The position numbers and the translations under genes were made by a program. The notes beneath the pieces were generated by a model. That model did no database searches and was not told where the DNA came from. It saw only the letters and a program-made list of their open reading frames with translations. This document shows positions 4,868-6,246 of a stretch of 6,246 bases of DNA, one piece after another (positions within the stretch are counted from its first letter, which is position 1; each line of letters opens with the position of its first letter). Source of the stretch: Verrucomicrobiia bacterium (lineage in GTDB: Bacteria > Verrucomicrobiota > Verrucomicrobiia > CAIQCK01); NCBI GenBank assembly GCA_026417675.1, contig JAOACV010000172.1, forward strand, positions 1 to 6,246, read 5' to 3'.

Positions 4868-6246
4868 ATGTCCGGCCCCGACGCCATCGCCGCCCCGACT
4901 GGCCGCGAGCGGCTGCTGGTCTTGCTGTCGGTTGGCGCGCTCGGCCTCTGCGCGGTGATGACCCAACTGGCGCTCATGCGCGAGATGTTGGGCGTCTTTT
5001 GGGGCAACGAGATGGTGCTCGGCATCATCCTCGGCAACTGGCTGCTCCTGACCGGCCTGGGCGCGTGGCTGGGCCGGCGCGTGACCGGTCTGGCAAGTCC
5101 TCGCCGCGCCCTGATCATCTCGCAGTTGCTCATCGCGCTGGTCCCGCTGGCGCAGGTGTTCCTGTTGCGGGCGCTGCGCAATCTGGTTTTCGGGCGCGGC
5201 GTCATGGTCGGCGTCGTCGAAATCCTCGTCAGCAGTTGCCTGGTGTTGTTGCCGTTTTGTCTGGTGTCGGGCTGGATGCTGACGCTGGCTTGCGCCATCC
5301 TCGCGGCCCGCGAAGGCGCCGAGGGCATCGGGCGCGTCTATGTCGCCGACAGCATCGGCAGCATCGTCGGCGGGCTGGTTTTCAGCTTCGTGCTGGTGCA
5401 ATTGTTGGATCATATCGGCATCCTCTACGCGCCCGCGCTGTTGAACGTGCTGGTGGCGTGCGCTCTGGCGTTTGCGTTTCATGCGCGCGTCATGCTGGGC
5501 GTCTCGGCTTTGTTGACGGCCGCGTTGCTGGGTGTGATGGCGCTGGCCGATGCGGACGCGATCTCGACGCGGATGCAATACCCGGACCAAAGGATCGTGT
5601 TCCGAGCCAACTCGCCCTACGGCAAGCTGGTCGTGTCAAAAACCAGCGGCCAGTTCAACTTCGTGGAGAACGGCCTGCCGGTTCTCTCGACCGAGAACGC
5701 CATGCAGGTGGAGGAGCCGGTCCACTACGCGATGGTCCAGAGGCCCGACGCCGGGCGCGTGCTCCTGATCGGCGGCGGTGTGGCGGGCACCGCGCGTGAA
5801 ATCCTCAAATATGGCGTCGGCGAAGTCACCTACGTCGAACTCGATCCGCTGATCATCAAGGCTGGCCGGAAGTTCCTGCCCGACAGCCTCGCCGACCCGC
5901 GCATCCGCGTCGTCAACACCGACGGCCGGCTGTTTGTGAGGCAGACCGCGCAGCGTTTCGACGTGGTGATCGTGGACATGCCCGACCCGTCCACGTCGCA
6001 GATCAACCGCTTCTACACGGCGGAGTTTTTCAGTGAGGCCAAGCGCGCGCTAACCGCCAACGGCGTGTTGTCGTTCGGGCTGGGCCGCTACGAAAACTAC
6101 GTCAGTCCCGAACTGGGCCGGATGTTGTCGTCAGCGCACGCGACAGTGAAGCGGAGTTTCCGCAACACGCTGCTCATCCCCGGCGGCCGGGTCTTCTTTC
6201 TGGCCTCCGACGGCGACCTGCACGAGGACATCGCGGCGCGCATCGA
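4868..6246 (+). CDS. Membrane protein with C-terminal spermidine-synthase-like domain, 3' end missing
   Basis: The frame is open from ATG 4868 to the right edge: 459 complete codons and no stop. Residues about 17-227 hold six or seven hydrophobic segments (near 17-37, 49-68, 82-102, 112-144, 160-179, 185-205, 207-227). They include GRVYVADSIGSIVGG (155-169), typical of membrane-fused spermidine synthase homologues. Residues about 243-459 match the spermine/spermidine synthase family (Pfam Spermine_synth). They show a nucleotide-binding GGGVAGTARE (302-311), VELDP (323-327), TDGR (351-354) and VDMPDP (369-374), then RFYTAEFF. The acidic residues Asp370 and Asp373 of the usual D-S/T-D-P region are kept. 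The common GGGDG loop reads GGGVAG and the usual Ser/Thr between the Asp residues are Met-Pro, so the substrate may not be a standard polyamine. The family fold binds S-adenosylmethionine or its decarboxylated form. The gene is co-transcribed with, and probably coupled to, the MEMO-AMMECR1 fusion. The C-terminus is outside the window. Confidence 0.92.
   Translation, partial: MSGPDAIAAPTGRERLLVLLSVGALGLCAVMTQLALMREMLGVFWGNEMVLGIILGNWLLLTGLGAWLGRRVTGLASPRRALIISQLLIALVPLAQVFLLRALRNLVFGRGVMVGVVEILVSSCLVLLPFCLVSGWMLTLACAILAAREGAEGIGRVYVADSIGSIVGGLVFSFVLVQLLDHIGILYAPALLNVLVACALAFAFHARVMLGVSALLTAALLGVMALADADAISTRMQYPDQRIVFRANSPYGKLVVSKTSGQFNFVENGLPVLSTENAMQVEEPVHYAMVQRPDAGRVLLIGGGVAGTAREILKYGVGEVTYVELDPLIIKAGRKFLPDSLADPRIRVVNTDGRLFVRQTAQRFDVVIVDMPDPSTSQINRFYTAEFFSEAKRALTANGVLSFGLGRYENYVSPELGRMLSSAHATVKRSFRNTLLIPGGRVFFLASDGDLHEDIAARI

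Noticed and set aside
4268..5590. 440-codon open frame on the minus strand
   Set aside because: It lies antisense to the AMMECR1 domain and the membrane synthase-like gene. Its translation is Gln/Arg/His-rich and low in complexity, as expected for the complement of GC-rich coding DNA.
4726..5799. 357-codon + strand frame across the junction of the last two genes
   Set aside because: It is an Arg/Gly-rich alternative frame overlapping the AMMECR1 end and the synthase-like gene, both of which have clear domain motifs. It starts inside a coding domain with no ribosome binding site.
1..6246. CRISPR array, tRNA or rRNA genes, insertion sequences, transposase, attachment sites
   Set aside because: I read the gaps for repeated units, tRNA-like cloverleaf features and terminal inverted repeats and found none. 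Every gap is under 300 bases and no mobile-element protein is encoded.

Overview
The window is a GC-rich bacterial fragment with five main genes, all on the + strand and transcribed left to right. The first runs off the left edge and the last off the right edge. A DUF1080 (3-keto-disaccharide hydrolase family) secreted protein, flanked by exported proteins of unknown function, together with high GC and G/C-rich third codon positions, suggests the Planctomycetota-Verrucomicrobiota group. Verrucomicrobiota is slightly favoured. This is inferred from gene content only; no rRNA or other phylogenetic marker is present.

Left half (1-2949): (i) the 3' part of an uncharacterised protein that reads as an eight-strand TIM barrel; (ii) a signal-peptide-bearing DUF1080 protein with a good ribosome binding site; (iii) a signal-peptide-bearing protein of unknown function, probably all-beta. 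These may form a periplasmic carbohydrate-related group. Gaps of 115 and 132 bases separate them, so co-transcription is not assured. The first gap holds an 11-bp perfect inverted repeat.

Middle (2933-3223): this gap looks empty at first sight. Its minus strand carries a protein-like reading frame of 74 codons plus stop, with a well-spaced Shine-Dalgarno and ATG, interrupted once by an in-frame TGA. It converges on gene iii with a 17-base overlap and diverges from the next gene. It may be a decayed small gene, a recoded gene, or a chance frame.

Right half (3224-6246): (iv) a fusion of a MEMO-like domain (AmmeMemoRadiSam system protein B) with an AMMECR1 domain (protein A), preceded by what looks like a lipoprotein signal with a lipobox cysteine; (v) three bases downstream, a polytopic membrane protein with a C-terminal spermidine-synthase-like domain, cut by the window edge. 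Genes iv and v are almost certainly one transcription unit. The radical SAM partner that gives the AmmeMemoRadiSam system its name is not in the window. The pairing of a predicted envelope-anchored MEMO-AMMECR1 fusion with a membrane aminopropyltransferase-like protein is the most interesting part of the window.
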